Translations under genes and position numbers: made by a program
Part shown: positions 44,548 to 52,735 of the stretch, piece after piece
How positions within the stretch are numbered: the first letter of the stretch is position 1
Layout: every line of letters begins with the position of its first letter
Notes under the pieces: generated by a model
Told to the model about the DNA's origin: nothing
Seen by the model: only the letters and a program-made list of their open reading frames with translations
Databases searched by the model: none
Origin: Prescottella equi
Lineage (GTDB): Bacteria; Actinomycetota; Actinomycetes; Mycobacteriales; Mycobacteriaceae
NCBI RefSeq assembly: GCF_002094305.1
Contig: NZ_LWTX01000003.1
Span: forward strand, 124,001-188,000
Direction: 5' to 3'
DNA length: 64,000 nucleotides

Positions 44548-45941
44548 AGCGCGAGATCCGTAACCTGCTCGCGGCCGCGGCGGTGGCCGTCGTGACCGTC
44601 ACCGGCGCCGTCGTCACCGTCGCGCAGGCAGGAGACGACGGCACCCGCAAGATCACCGGAACCAACGATGCCGCACCGGGGCTGGGCTGGTCGGTGGACG
44701 CCGCTGCGATGCACGGACAGGCGTTCGCGGAGTTCCGCGATCCCCGCACCGGCAGCGAATTCGACTGGGGAAGTACCGGTTTCATTGCCGCTGATGACGT
44801 CGTCGTCAGTATCGTGGGCGTCTCGCACGGCGGCATGACCCTGACCGATCCCCAGATGTTCGGGATCGACGCCGGCAACGGTGCGGTGCGCTGGCAGAGC
44901 GCGGCCGACGACCTCGGGGGCTGCGCGGAGGCTCCCGTAGACGGCCGCCTCGTGTGTTTCACGGCGCCGCTTGCGGAGGACCCGGCCCTCGTCGGATTCG
45001 ATCTGCGCACCGGCGAGATCACCCGAACACCCACGGACTGGATGGTTTTCGCTATCGCCGCCCACGACGACCGCTTGTATGTCGCGGAGGGCAACATCGA
45101 GGACGACGACGTCCGCCTGCACGCCGGCACCCTCGCCGACCCGGACGCGCAGTGGTCGCAGCCGTTCGCGATGGGCTCGATCTGGGAGGACGACCTGACC
45201 CAGGCCCTGGACGTCGCGCATGGTCAGGGCCTGCTCACCCTCGGCGCGGATGTCGCCGGCTTCGATCTCGACAGTGGCCGACCGACGTGGACCACGCGAC
45301 TCGAGGGCTGTTCGCGGGCCGTCCCCGGCGACGGTGGTGTCGTGGTCCGGTTCCGCACCGAGTGCGACGGCTACCGGATCACCGGGTCCGACGCCATCGG
45401 CAGCGACGGACGCACCATCGTGTCGACCGAAGGCGCGGGGGCCCAGAACCTCTCGTTCGATCACCCCGCCGACGAGAGCCTTCCACTGCTGGTCGGCGAC
45501 GGCGCGTATGACCGCCGGACCGGCGAGCGGGTCTGGACCAGTCCCGATCTCGTCGCCGCGCGCGAACCCGACGAGTACAACTCCGACACCGTCCGCGGTA
45601 CGGCTGTCGCTGTGGCGGGGGACGTCGCGATCCTGCGCCCTGGGGCGCAGACGATGTCGGGACTCGACCTGCGTACCGGTGAACGGTTGTGGACCCATGA
45701 CGACAAACGGTTCGGAACCGTTGCGGCACTCGACGGGCCGTCGCTGTTGACGATCGACGGTGACGGGATCCGCGCCGTCGACACCGGGACCGGGGAATCG
45801 CTCTGGGACACCCCGTTCCGCAAAATCGACGACGACCCCGACGCGCTCGCCTCGGACGGAATGCTCGCCGCCCCGCATCCCGGCCACTACGTGTACGCCT
45901 CGTCCCGGACGATGATCGGGTTACGCCCGCTGCCGCGGTAG
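44544..45941 (+). CDS. secreted/anchored PQQ-like beta-propeller protein
   Basis: A 465-residue protein starting at GTG, overlapping the preceding stop by 4 bases. An N-terminal hydrophobic segment (LLAAAAVAVVTVTGAVVTVAQA) is a signal peptide or anchor. The rest holds repeats of the form FGIDAGNGAVRWQ, FDLRTGE, FDLDSGRPTWTT, YDRRTGERVWT, LDLRTGERLWT and VDTGTGESLWD, the blades of a PQQ-like propeller. No enzymatic residues are evident, so a scaffold or binding role outside the membrane is likely, paired with the upstream protein. Confidence 0.85.
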   Translation: MKREIRNLLAAAAVAVVTVTGAVVTVAQAGDDGTRKITGTNDAAPGLGWSVDAAAMHGQAFAEFRDPRTGSEFDWGSTGFIAADDVVVSIVGVSHGGMTLTDPQMFGIDAGNGAVRWQSAADDLGGCAEAPVDGRLVCFTAPLAEDPALVGFDLRTGEITRTPTDWMVFAIAAHDDRLYVAEGNIEDDDVRLHAGTLADPDAQWSQPFAMGSIWEDDLTQALDVAHGQGLLTLGADVAGFDLDSGRPTWTTRLEGCSRAVPGDGGVVVRFRTECDGYRITGSDAIGSDGRTIVSTEGAGAQNLSFDHPADESLPLLVGDGAYDRRTGERVWTSPDLVAAREPDEYNSDTVRGTAVAVAGDVAILRPGAQTMSGLDLRTGERLWTHDDKRFGTVAALDGPSLLTIDGDGIRAVDTGTGESLWDTPFRKIDDDPDALASDGMLAAPHPGHYVYASSRTMIGLRPLPR

Positions 45942-45955
45942 CCGCCTGGGCGGCG

Positions 45956-46816
45956 TCACAGGAAGGCCTGGCTCGTCCACAGGTGGAACAGCGCGTAGGC
46001 CCGCCACGGCCGCCACGGCTCCGACGCCGCAGCAGCCTCACGCGGCGTCTTCACGCCCAACGCCCGGCGCAGCACCAGATCCCCTGACGGGTAGGCGTCA
46101 CGGTCACCGAGCACCCGCACCGAGAGGTAGTCCACGGTCCACGGTCCGATGCCGGGCAGCGCGAGCAGCCGGGTCCGGAACTCGACCGGATCGGCGCCGG
46201 GCCCCAGGTGTAGCCCGTCCGACGCCGCCGCGGCGAGCGCCTGCACGGTGCGGGCGCGGGCACCGGTGAGTCCGACGGCCTTCTGGATGATCGCCGGATC
46301 GAGTGCGGCCAAGGTCTCGGGTTCAGGGAAGCTGACGAACCCGTCGAATGCGGTCGGGGTGCCGAACGCCGCCACGAACCGGGATCCGAATGTCCTTGCC
46401 GCCGAGAGCGACACCTGCTGACCGAGAACCGTCAGCACCGCCGTCTCGAAGCCGTCGACGGAGCCGAGTACCCGCAGGCCGGGCCGCGCCGCGACGTGCG
46501 GCGCGAGCAGGGTCTGCCGCGCGAGTGCGGCGTCGACGACGTCCGGGTCGGCGTCGAGGTCGAGCCAGCGGCGAACCAGTGCTGCGACGTGCGGGACGTC
46601 GTCGGAGTGCGCCGCCCGGATGTCCGCCTCGACGTGGTCGGTCCCGGCGAAGCGGACGCTCACCACCGCGGGCCCGTGCGGCGCGGGCACCACCCGGGTG
46701 TGCGTCCCGCTCTCGGCGTCGTGGCGTTCGAGGCCGTCCACCGCGTGCGCCGCCAAGGCGCCGAGCATGGGCGCCGTGGTGAAGGGTGGGCGGAACGGCA
46801 AGTTCGTGGCGGTCAA
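45956..46816 (-). CDS. alkA: DNA-3-methyladenine glycosylase II
   Basis: A 286-residue glycosylase. The helix-hairpin-helix LLALPGIGPWTVDYLSVR is followed by the catalytic Asp in AYPSGDLVLRRALG, the HhH-GPD signature. Its length and N-terminal domain match AlkA without the Ada part. It removes alkylated purines in base excision repair. It is the last gene of the alkylation operon and overlaps alkB by 4 bases. Confidence 0.93.
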   Translation of the reverse strand: MTATNLPFRPPFTTAPMLGALAAHAVDGLERHDAESGTHTRVVPAPHGPAVVSVRFAGTDHVEADIRAAHSDDVPHVAALVRRWLDLDADPDVVDAALARQTLLAPHVAARPGLRVLGSVDGFETAVLTVLGQQVSLSAARTFGSRFVAAFGTPTAFDGFVSFPEPETLAALDPAIIQKAVGLTGARARTVQALAAAASDGLHLGPGADPVEFRTRLLALPGIGPWTVDYLSVRVLGDRDAYPSGDLVLRRALGVKTPREAAAASEPWRPWRAYALFHLWTSQAFL

Positions 46817-47478
46817 CGTTCGTCCTCCAGCCCGGTGACCCGCAGCGTGATGTTGAGCCGACCGGCGGTGAGGCCGCAGTCGGGGTCGGCAGTGCCCGGA
46901 AATACTTTGGGTACACCGTGGTACGCGAACCGTGACGGGCCGCCGAACACGAACAGGTCACCCGACTGCAGTTCGACGTCGGTGTACGGCTTGGTGCGGG
47001 TATCGGGGTTGCCGAAACGGAAGGTGCAGGTGTCGCCGATGCTCAGCGACACCACCGGGGCGTCCGCCCGCTCCTCCTGGTCGCGGTGCATGCCCATGCG
47101 GGCGGCGTCGTCGTAGAAGTTGATCAGCGCGGCGTCCGGCTCGTAGGCGGCACCCGCAGCCGGATCGTCGTAGGCGTCGGTGACGGCACGTCTTCCCAAC
47201 TGCGCCAGCCACTCCGGTACCGGCAGCACCCGCCCGCCACCCGCGTCGCCGGCGATCCGGCTGTAGCGGTACGGCTGCCAGTGCCAGCCCAGGCACACGG
47301 TCTGCACCGACATCGCGTGCCCGGTGGGCAGGCGCGCGGCCCGCATCGGCACCGGCCCACGCGCCCAGTCGCGGCACGCCTCCACGAGTCGGCGTTGCTC
47401 GCCCAGGTCGAGCCAGTCGGGGACCAGCACCGCACCGTCCGCGACGGTGCGGCGGGGCCGAGGCAGCAGGGCCGACAT
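46813..47478 (-). CDS. alkB: alkylated DNA dioxygenase AlkB
   Basis: A 221-residue 2-oxoglutarate/Fe(II) dioxygenase. The metal ligands are in MHRDQEE (H-x-D) and AYHGVPKV (distal His), and RLNITLR carries the 2-oxoglutarate-binding arginines. LINFYDDAARMGMH matches the AlkB core. It reverses 1-methyladenine and 3-methylcytosine lesions oxidatively. It overlaps alkA and directly abuts the Ada-like gene. Confidence 0.93.
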   Translation of the reverse strand: MSALLPRPRRTVADGAVLVPDWLDLGEQRRLVEACRDWARGPVPMRAARLPTGHAMSVQTVCLGWHWQPYRYSRIAGDAGGGRVLPVPEWLAQLGRRAVTDAYDDPAAGAAYEPDAALINFYDDAARMGMHRDQEERADAPVVSLSIGDTCTFRFGNPDTRTKPYTDVELQSGDLFVFGGPSRFAYHGVPKVFPGTADPDCGLTAGRLNITLRVTGLEDER

Positions 47479-47742
47479 CTACCGGTCCCCCTTCCCGTGC
47501 GATCGCTTCCATTCGTCGTACTCGTCTCGTAGGCACACCGCGCACGGCCGGTAGCCGGCGGCGACGGCGATGTCCTCGTCGGCAAAGAACACGCGCTGTG
47601 TCACGTAGCCGCCGCGGGCGATGGCGCGGGCCGCGCCCGGACAGTCGAGCGTGCCGTAGATGCGGTCCTTGCGGTGACCGCCGAGAGTGCCGGGAGTGGC
47701 GCTCTCGTAGGGCTTCCCATCCCGATCGATCAACGTGTACAT
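47479..47742 (-). CDS. stand-alone Ada metal-binding-domain-like protein lacking the methyl-acceptor Cys
   Basis: An 87-residue protein; the start MYTLIDRDGK lies 7 bases past the upstream stop. It resembles the N-terminal zinc domain of Ada: RIYGTLDC, FFADEDIAVAAGYRPC and CAVC line up with IFCRPSC, the FYANASEALAAGFRPC segment and CKRC of E. coli Ada. Gly stands where Ada has Cys38, the methylphosphotriester acceptor, and only three of the four Cys ligands are present. It cannot act as a classical acceptor. DNA binding or zinc sensing in the alkylation operon is possible. Confidence 0.8.
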   Translation of the reverse strand: MYTLIDRDGKPYESATPGTLGGHRKDRIYGTLDCPGAARAIARGGYVTQRVFFADEDIAVAAGYRPCAVCLRDEYDEWKRSHGKGDR

Positions 47743-47749
47743 CCCCGAT

Positions 47750-48463
47750 TCACTCCGCATCATGCAGTACCAGTCCGAGCGTGCGCCGGACGCCGCCGCG
47801 GACGGTGCTGACCCCGTGCCGCATCGGGGCCGCGGACCAGCCGCGCACCGACTGCACCGGGCGGTCGTTGGTGGTGAAGACAAACGCGTGCCCCTGCCGC
47901 AGCACGGTGGCGGTGCCGCGGGACTGGGCGCGGGCGCGCTGCTCGACCAGCAGGAACTCGCCGCCCTCGTGGTCCACGCCGGGCGCGTCGAGTCCGATCA
48001 CCACCTGCAGCGGAAACACCAGCTCCCCGTACAGGTCCCGATGCAGCGCGTTCCAGTCGTCCGGACCGTAGCGCAGGATCAGCGGGGTGGGCCGGCGCTG
48101 CCCCGCCGCGTGACACATGGTGAGCCACTCGTCGAGGGTGTCGGGCCACGGCGCCGGCCGGCCCAGCCGCCATGCCCACTCCCGCGCGACCGGCAGAAGT
48201 TTCACGTAGAACCGGGCCCGCATCTCGGCGATCGTCGGCGGCAACGGGTAGTCGAAGTACCGGTACCGGCCGGAGCCGTAGCGGTGCCGCGCCATGTCGA
48301 CCGTCGACCGGAACAGCGCGTCGTCGTCGAAAAGCTCCGCCAACTCCCGGCATTCGCCGGGATCGAGGAGCGGACGGGCGCTCTGGGCGCCGCCGAACCG
48401 GTCGAGCTCGTCGAGCAGCGGCGTCCAGTCGAGGGCGTCGACGCGGTCCGCGAGCGCGCTCAC
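47750..48463 (-). CDS. 2OG-Fe(II) oxygenase
   Basis: A 237-residue oxygenase with a GTG start overlapping the ogt stop by 4 bases. The double-stranded beta-helix shows ALHRDLYGE (H-x-D), then MRHGVSTVRGG with the distal His and GVRRTLGL with the 2-oxoglutarate Arg. It is not AlkB by sequence; it belongs to the prolyl-hydroxylase-like group. Its place among alkylation-repair genes suggests a nucleic-acid or repair-related substrate. That is inference. Confidence 0.85.
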   Translation of the reverse strand: MSALADRVDALDWTPLLDELDRFGGAQSARPLLDPGECRELAELFDDDALFRSTVDMARHRYGSGRYRYFDYPLPPTIAEMRARFYVKLLPVAREWAWRLGRPAPWPDTLDEWLTMCHAAGQRRPTPLILRYGPDDWNALHRDLYGELVFPLQVVIGLDAPGVDHEGGEFLLVEQRARAQSRGTATVLRQGHAFVFTTNDRPVQSVRGWSAAPMRHGVSTVRGGVRRTLGLVLHDAE

Positions 48464-49047
48464 GCCGCCTCCAACGTCAGCAGCGCGCGCTTGGTGTCGA
48501 CGCCACCCGCGTACTGGCCCATGCTGCCGTCGCTGCGCACCACCCGGTGGCACGGCACGAACAGCGGCAGCGGGTTGGTGGCGCAGGCCGATCCGACCGC
48601 CCGGACCGCGCGCGGGCTGCCGGCGGCGTCGGCCACCTGCGCGTAGCTGGCGGTGCGGCCGTACGCGATGTCGGGCAGGCGGGTGAGGACGGTGCGCCGG
48701 AAACCGCTCGACAGGCGCAGATCCAGCGGAACGTCGAAGCGGGTGCGCCGGTGCGCGAAGTACTCGTCGAGTTGCCGGGCCGCGGCGTCGAGCCGTCCCG
48801 GAGCCTCCAGGATGCGCGGGCTCACCTGCCGAGCCAGCATCGCGAGCACCACGTCGTGGTCCTCCCGTGGGTAGGCCACCCGGACCAGCCCGACGTCGGT
48901 GGCGACGAGCAGCAGCCGTCCGACGGGGGTGTCGACGGACCGGTAGGCGAGGTCGAGCAACCCGTCGCGGTCCGCGGCGGTAACGAGTCGGGCGTGCAGG
49001 CTGCTCAGATCCGAGGGGTCCACGCTCGGGGTGGGGATGACGCTCAT
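48460..49047 (-). CDS. ogt: methylated-DNA--[protein]-cysteine S-methyltransferase (first copy)
   Basis: A 195-residue protein. The acceptor cysteine motif FVPCHRVVRSDGSMGQYAGG is intact, and AYGRTASYAQVA with ATNPLP forms the DNA-binding HTH region. It removes O6-methyl groups from guanine in a suicide reaction. The ATG has AAGGAG upstream and overlaps the sigma factor stop by 4 bases (ATGA). A second, different ogt copy begins this operon. Confidence 0.93.
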   Translation of the reverse strand: MSVIPTPSVDPSDLSSLHARLVTAADRDGLLDLAYRSVDTPVGRLLLVATDVGLVRVAYPREDHDVVLAMLARQVSPRILEAPGRLDAAARQLDEYFAHRRTRFDVPLDLRLSSGFRRTVLTRLPDIAYGRTASYAQVADAAGSPRAVRAVGSACATNPLPLFVPCHRVVRSDGSMGQYAGGVDTKRALLTLEAA

Positions 49048-49550
49048 CGGACGGCTCCTTCCTGAGCGAGTGGTTCGGTGGAGGCCGGGTAGGTGCGGCG
49101 GAGCCGGGCGATGCCGTCGGCGGCGGCGCGGCGGGCCGCATCGGTGCTGTTGCCGAGGATCGCCGCGACCTCCGCATACGGAAGTCCGGCCAGGTGGTGG
49201 TAGACGACGGCGGCGCGCTGCGTGAACGGCAGATCGGCAAGGGCGTCCCACAGTTCGTGGTTCCACGCGCCGGGCAGATCCCGCGCCGACGCCCGGTCGG
49301 GCAGGTCGTCGGTGGGGACCGGCGTGCGTTGTCGGACGCGGTGCACGTCGACGGCCTTGCGGTGCGCGATGGTCACCAGCCACGCCTCGACGTTCGCGCC
49401 GGGCCGCAGGTCGGGGTACGCCCGCAGCGCCGCCAGGAACGTCTCGGACCACGCGTCGTCGGCGTCGACGGGCCCGAGCAGTGCCCGGCACACCCGCAGT
49501 ACCACCGGCCCGTGCTCGGTGACGATGTTCTCGAACGGTTTCAGTCCCAC
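49044..49550 (-). CDS. ECF-like RNA polymerase sigma factor
   Basis: A 168-residue sigma factor starting at GTG (GLKPFENIV); an ATG at 49610 overlapping the upstream ogt is an alternative. Region 2 reads VLRVCRALLGPVDADDAWSETFLAALRAYPD, region 4 LPFTQRAAVVYHHLAGLPYAEVAAIL. It sits between two methyltransferase genes. No anti-sigma factor gene is next to it. It probably directs transcription of the alkylation operon, perhaps controlled by the amount or state of the repair proteins. Confidence 0.88.
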   Translation of the reverse strand: MGLKPFENIVTEHGPVVLRVCRALLGPVDADDAWSETFLAALRAYPDLRPGANVEAWLVTIAHRKAVDVHRVRQRTPVPTDDLPDRASARDLPGAWNHELWDALADLPFTQRAAVVYHHLAGLPYAEVAAILGNSTDAARRAAADGIARLRRTYPASTEPLAQEGAVR

Positions 49551-49596
49551 ACCGGGTAGACGCTCCGGTGCGCCGGAACGTGAGGTTCGATCCGCG

Positions 49597-50100
49597 TCAG
49601 AACAGTCCATCCTGGATTCCCACGGCGGCCGGGCTCTCCAGATCCAGCAGGAACTGCTTGCGTCCCAGCCCGCCGGCGTAGCCGGTGAGCGCGCCGTTGC
49701 TGCCGACCACGCGGTGACACGGGACGATGATGCCGATCGGGTTCCGGCCGTTGGCGGCGGCGACGGCGCGGATCGCGGCGACGTTGCCCAGATGCTCCGC
49801 GAGCTGCAGATACGACCAGGTCTCGCCGTACGGGATGGTTCGCAGCGCGGCCCACACCCGCTGCTGGAACTCGGTACCGCGCGGTGCGAGCGGCACCGTG
49901 AACTCGGTGCGCTCCCCGGCGAAGTATTCGGTGAGCTGCGAGGTGACGTCGTCGAAGCCGGTGTCGGTGCGCGGACCGAACCGCGCACCGTCCGGCAGGT
50001 GCCGCTGAAGGTGCATGTACAGCCCGCACAGACCCTCGGGATTGCGGACCAGCGTCAGCGGCCCGACGGGCGAATCGACGACGGTGTGTTCGGCATCCAC
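49597..50100 (-). CDS. ogt: methylated-DNA--[protein]-cysteine S-methyltransferase (second copy)
   Basis: A 167-residue protein starting at GTG with GGGAGG upstream. IVPCHRVVGSNGALTGYAGG holds the acceptor Cys; GTEFQQRVWAALRTIPYGETWSY is the conserved DNA-binding part. It is the first gene of the seven-gene alkylation operon. It differs from the other copy throughout the N-terminal domain, so the two are not a recent duplication. Confidence 0.93.
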   Translation of the reverse strand: MDAEHTVVDSPVGPLTLVRNPEGLCGLYMHLQRHLPDGARFGPRTDTGFDDVTSQLTEYFAGERTEFTVPLAPRGTEFQQRVWAALRTIPYGETWSYLQLAEHLGNVAAIRAVAAANGRNPIGIIVPCHRVVGSNGALTGYAGGLGRKQFLLDLESPAAVGIQDGLF

Positions 50101-50157
50101 AGCTCCGATCCTCCCAGCAACCACCGACAGTCCGGGAAGTTCGGGCAGGATTGCAGA

Positions 50158-50763
50158 ATGCCGCTTCTCCCCAACCCGCTCCAACTCGTCTCGACGGTCC
50201 AGAAGGCGGCGCAGTCGTCCCTGCAATGGTCCGTGGACACGGCCGTCTTCGTCGCCGGCTTGCCCACCCGGGTGTCGGCGCTGCTCGACGAGGCCGAGGG
50301 CCTGGTGCGGCAGGTGTCCGGCGTGGTCGACGGCGCGGCCCGCGCGGTCGCCGCGGCCGACACGGTGATCGCCGCGTGCGCCGCGCTGGTCGATCGCACT
50401 GCGGTGGTCGCGGGCGAGACGGAAGTGGTGGTGGCGTCGGCCTCGCGGTCCGCAGCTGTCGCCGACCAACTACTCGAGATCTACCGACCGCTGGCGCTGA
50501 CGGCCGCGCCGCTGGCGACGCAGTTCGTCGACGAGATCAGCGAGGACGAGGTGCACGCCGCGGTCCGCCTGCTCGACCAGCTTCCCGAGCTGACCGAGCG
50601 GATGGCGGCGCTCATGCCGATCCTCGCGACGCTCGACACCGTGTCCCCGGAGATCCACGAGCTGCTCGAGGTGGTCAAGGACGTGCGGCAGGCGATCATC
50701 GGGGTTCCCGGGTTCGGCTTCTTCCGCCGTCGCGGGGAGGACAAGCTGGGCGAAGGCGAGTAG
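50158..50763 (+). CDS. hypothetical helical protein
   Basis: A 201-residue protein, mostly Ala/Val/Leu-rich amphipathic helices with few turns (DTVIAACAALVDRTAVVAG), ending in a charged tail. The start MPLLPNPLQLV has AGGA upstream. There is no signal peptide or clear membrane segment. It is divergent from the alkylation operon, sharing a 57-base promoter region. I recognise no family; a coiled-coil or membrane-associated role is possible. Confidence 0.75.
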   Translation: MPLLPNPLQLVSTVQKAAQSSLQWSVDTAVFVAGLPTRVSALLDEAEGLVRQVSGVVDGAARAVAAADTVIAACAALVDRTAVVAGETEVVVASASRSAAVADQLLEIYRPLALTAAPLATQFVDEISEDEVHAAVRLLDQLPELTERMAALMPILATLDTVSPEIHELLEVVKDVRQAIIGVPGFGFFRRRGEDKLGEGE

Positions 50764-50797
50764 GCCGAACCCTGCCCCACAACGAAAGGCAGAGCCG

Positions 50798-51301
50798 ATG
50801 GAACCGCAACCGCACGGCACGCTCGTCCGCACGCCCGGCGGCGTCGACCTGCGTCTCACCCGCACGTTCGACGCCCCGATCGACGACGTCTGGGCGAGCA
50901 TCACCGAATCCGACCGCACCGCAGCGTGGTTCGGCCCGTGGGAGGGAGAACCCGGAGCCGGCAACACGATCCGCGTGCAGATGGCGTTCGAGGAGGACGC
51001 TCCGTGGACCGACATGCGCATCGATGCGTGCGACCCGCCGCGACACCTGGCGCTGTCCACCAGCGACGACGCCGGGGCGTGGCGACTGGCCGTCGACCTG
51101 CGTGAGGCCGACGGCACCACCGAGTTGACGCTCACCCACGTCGGCGTCCCCGACGAGGCCGTCAGCGAGATCGGGCCCGGCTGGGAGTACTACCTTGACA
51201 TGCTCGTCGCGGCGCGCAACAGGACGCCCCTGCCGGACTTCGCGAACTACTTCCCCTCCCAATCCGGCTACTACCGGGACCTGGCCGCGAATCTCGGTTA
51301 G
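50798..51301 (+). CDS. SRPBCC/AHSA1-like domain protein
   Basis: A 167-residue protein. LRLTRTFDAPIDDVWASITESDRTAAWFGPWEG is the characteristic first strand and helix of AHSA1-type SRPBCC proteins, which bind hydrophobic ligands or activate Hsp90-like partners. It lies 34 bases after the hypothetical helical gene, same strand. It converges on the Lrp gene, with stop codons overlapping. Confidence 0.85.
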   Translation: MEPQPHGTLVRTPGGVDLRLTRTFDAPIDDVWASITESDRTAAWFGPWEGEPGAGNTIRVQMAFEEDAPWTDMRIDACDPPRHLALSTSDDAGAWRLAVDLREADGTTELTLTHVGVPDEAVSEIGPGWEYYLDMLVAARNRTPLPDFANYFPSQSGYYRDLAANLG

Positions 51302-51780
51302 CGCTCGACCGACTTCGCGAGCAACGGCAGCGTCCGGAACGGCACGATCTCCGACAGCACCACCACCGACATCGACCGCGCAACGGTCGACGAGTGGTGC
51401 AGTGCGATCAGCAGGGTCTGCAGGTCGTCGTGCGACGCGGTCGCGACCCGGCACAGGACGTCGCCGACGCCGGTGGTGGCCCACGCCTGGACCACCTCGG
51501 GAAACTCCTCGAGTTCCTTCGTCAACTGTCCGAGCGAGCCCTGCGCGATCTCCAGGGTCACGAACGCCTGCACCGGGTAACCGGCTGTGTGCAAATCGAT
51601 CTCGGGCCCGTAGCCGGTGACGATCCCGGCCTCCTCGAGCCGGCGCAACCGCGCCTGCACGGTGGCGCGGGCCACCCCGGCCCGCCGGGACAGTTCGAGG
51701 ATCCCGATCCGCGGCTCGTCGCGCAGGCGGGCGATCAGGTCGACGTCGAGCGCGTCCAGTCGATGCCCACCCCGGTCCAT
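51298..51780 (-). CDS. Lrp/AsnC family transcriptional regulator
   Basis: A 160-residue regulator. The HTH is LDALDVDLIARLRDEPR...ELSRRAGVARATVQARLRRLEEAG, followed by a RAM/ASNC effector domain. It lies 7 bases downstream of the universal stress protein gene and is probably cotranscribed. Amino acids or related ligands are typical effectors; targets are unknown. Confidence 0.9.
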   Translation of the reverse strand: MDRGGHRLDALDVDLIARLRDEPRIGILELSRRAGVARATVQARLRRLEEAGIVTGYGPEIDLHTAGYPVQAFVTLEIAQGSLGQLTKELEEFPEVVQAWATTGVGDVLCRVATASHDDLQTLLIALHHSSTVARSMSVVVLSEIVPFRTLPLLAKSVER

Positions 51781-51787
51781 GGCAATG

Positions 51788-52639
51788 TCACGGCGTGACG
51801 CGGGAGCGGGCGACGATCACCGGGCACTGCGCGTGGTACAGCAGCGACTGGCACGTGGACCCCAGCAGTGCGCTCTCGAACCCGCCGCGGCCGCGGCTGC
51901 CGACGACGATCGAGCGGGCGGTGGCACTGAGGGCGACCAGGTGCTTGGTGGGGCCAGCCTCCGCGATCACGGTTTCGACCTGCACCGACGGGAACTTGGC
52001 GCCCAGGGTCGCGATCAGCCGATCGATGCGGCCGCGCGCCTCTTCGTCGGCCTCCTGGGTGCCGCGCCGACGACGCGCGTGCACGGCCGTCATCTCGGCG
52101 TGCCGGATCGACGCCTCCTGCATCGCGGTACCGACGACGATGTCGGCGCTGTCGGAATGGTCGACGCCCGCGACGACGGGACCGGACGTGGGCGGGACGG
52201 GGCTGCCGTCGGCGCCGCGCACCACCGCAACCGTGCACTTGGCGTGATGTGCGAGCGAGAGGGCGGTCGACCCCAGGACCATGCGTTCGAAGAAACCGGC
52301 GCCCACCGACCCGACCACCAGCAAGCTCGCCTTCTCCGACAGGTCGACGAATGCCCGATTGACCCGGCCGCGAAGCAGTTCCACCTCGATGTCGATGGTG
52401 TAGTCCTCGATCGTGGCAGCCTCCCGCGCGGCCTTGAGAGCCTCCCGACCGGCCGCCTCTTCTTCCTCGAGGTCGTCCGCGACGAACGGGAAGTCGTTCT
52501 CGGTGTCGATGACATGCACCAGTTTCAGCGGCACCTTGCGGGCGTGTGCCTCGACGGCCGCCCACCGGACGGCGTGGATCGCGGCGTCGGATCCGTCGAC
52601 GCCCACGATCACCGGCCTGGTCTCGTTCGCTGGTGACAT
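51788..52639 (-). CDS. universal stress protein, tandem Usp domains
   Basis: A 283-residue protein with two Usp domains (about 8-145 and 155-280). Both carry the ATP-binding pattern: VVGSVGAGFFERMVLGSTALSL and VVGSRGRGGFESALLGSTCQSL. In mycolata such proteins are often linked to dormancy or hypoxia. The start has GGAG upstream. It is followed by the Lrp gene. Confidence 0.92.
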   Translation of the reverse strand: MSPANETRPVIVGVDGSDAAIHAVRWAAVEAHARKVPLKLVHVIDTENDFPFVADDLEEEEAAGREALKAAREAATIEDYTIDIEVELLRGRVNRAFVDLSEKASLLVVGSVGAGFFERMVLGSTALSLAHHAKCTVAVVRGADGSPVPPTSGPVVAGVDHSDSADIVVGTAMQEASIRHAEMTAVHARRRRGTQEADEEARGRIDRLIATLGAKFPSVQVETVIAEAGPTKHLVALSATARSIVVGSRGRGGFESALLGSTCQSLLYHAQCPVIVARSRVTP

Positions 52640-52735
52640 CGTCCACTCCGATCGGCTCGTGTGTGCACGTTCGGTATCAGACTAACGACGAAACCCTGCC
52701 GTGGCGTGAGCTTGGGACCGCGATCGTGGCTTCGG

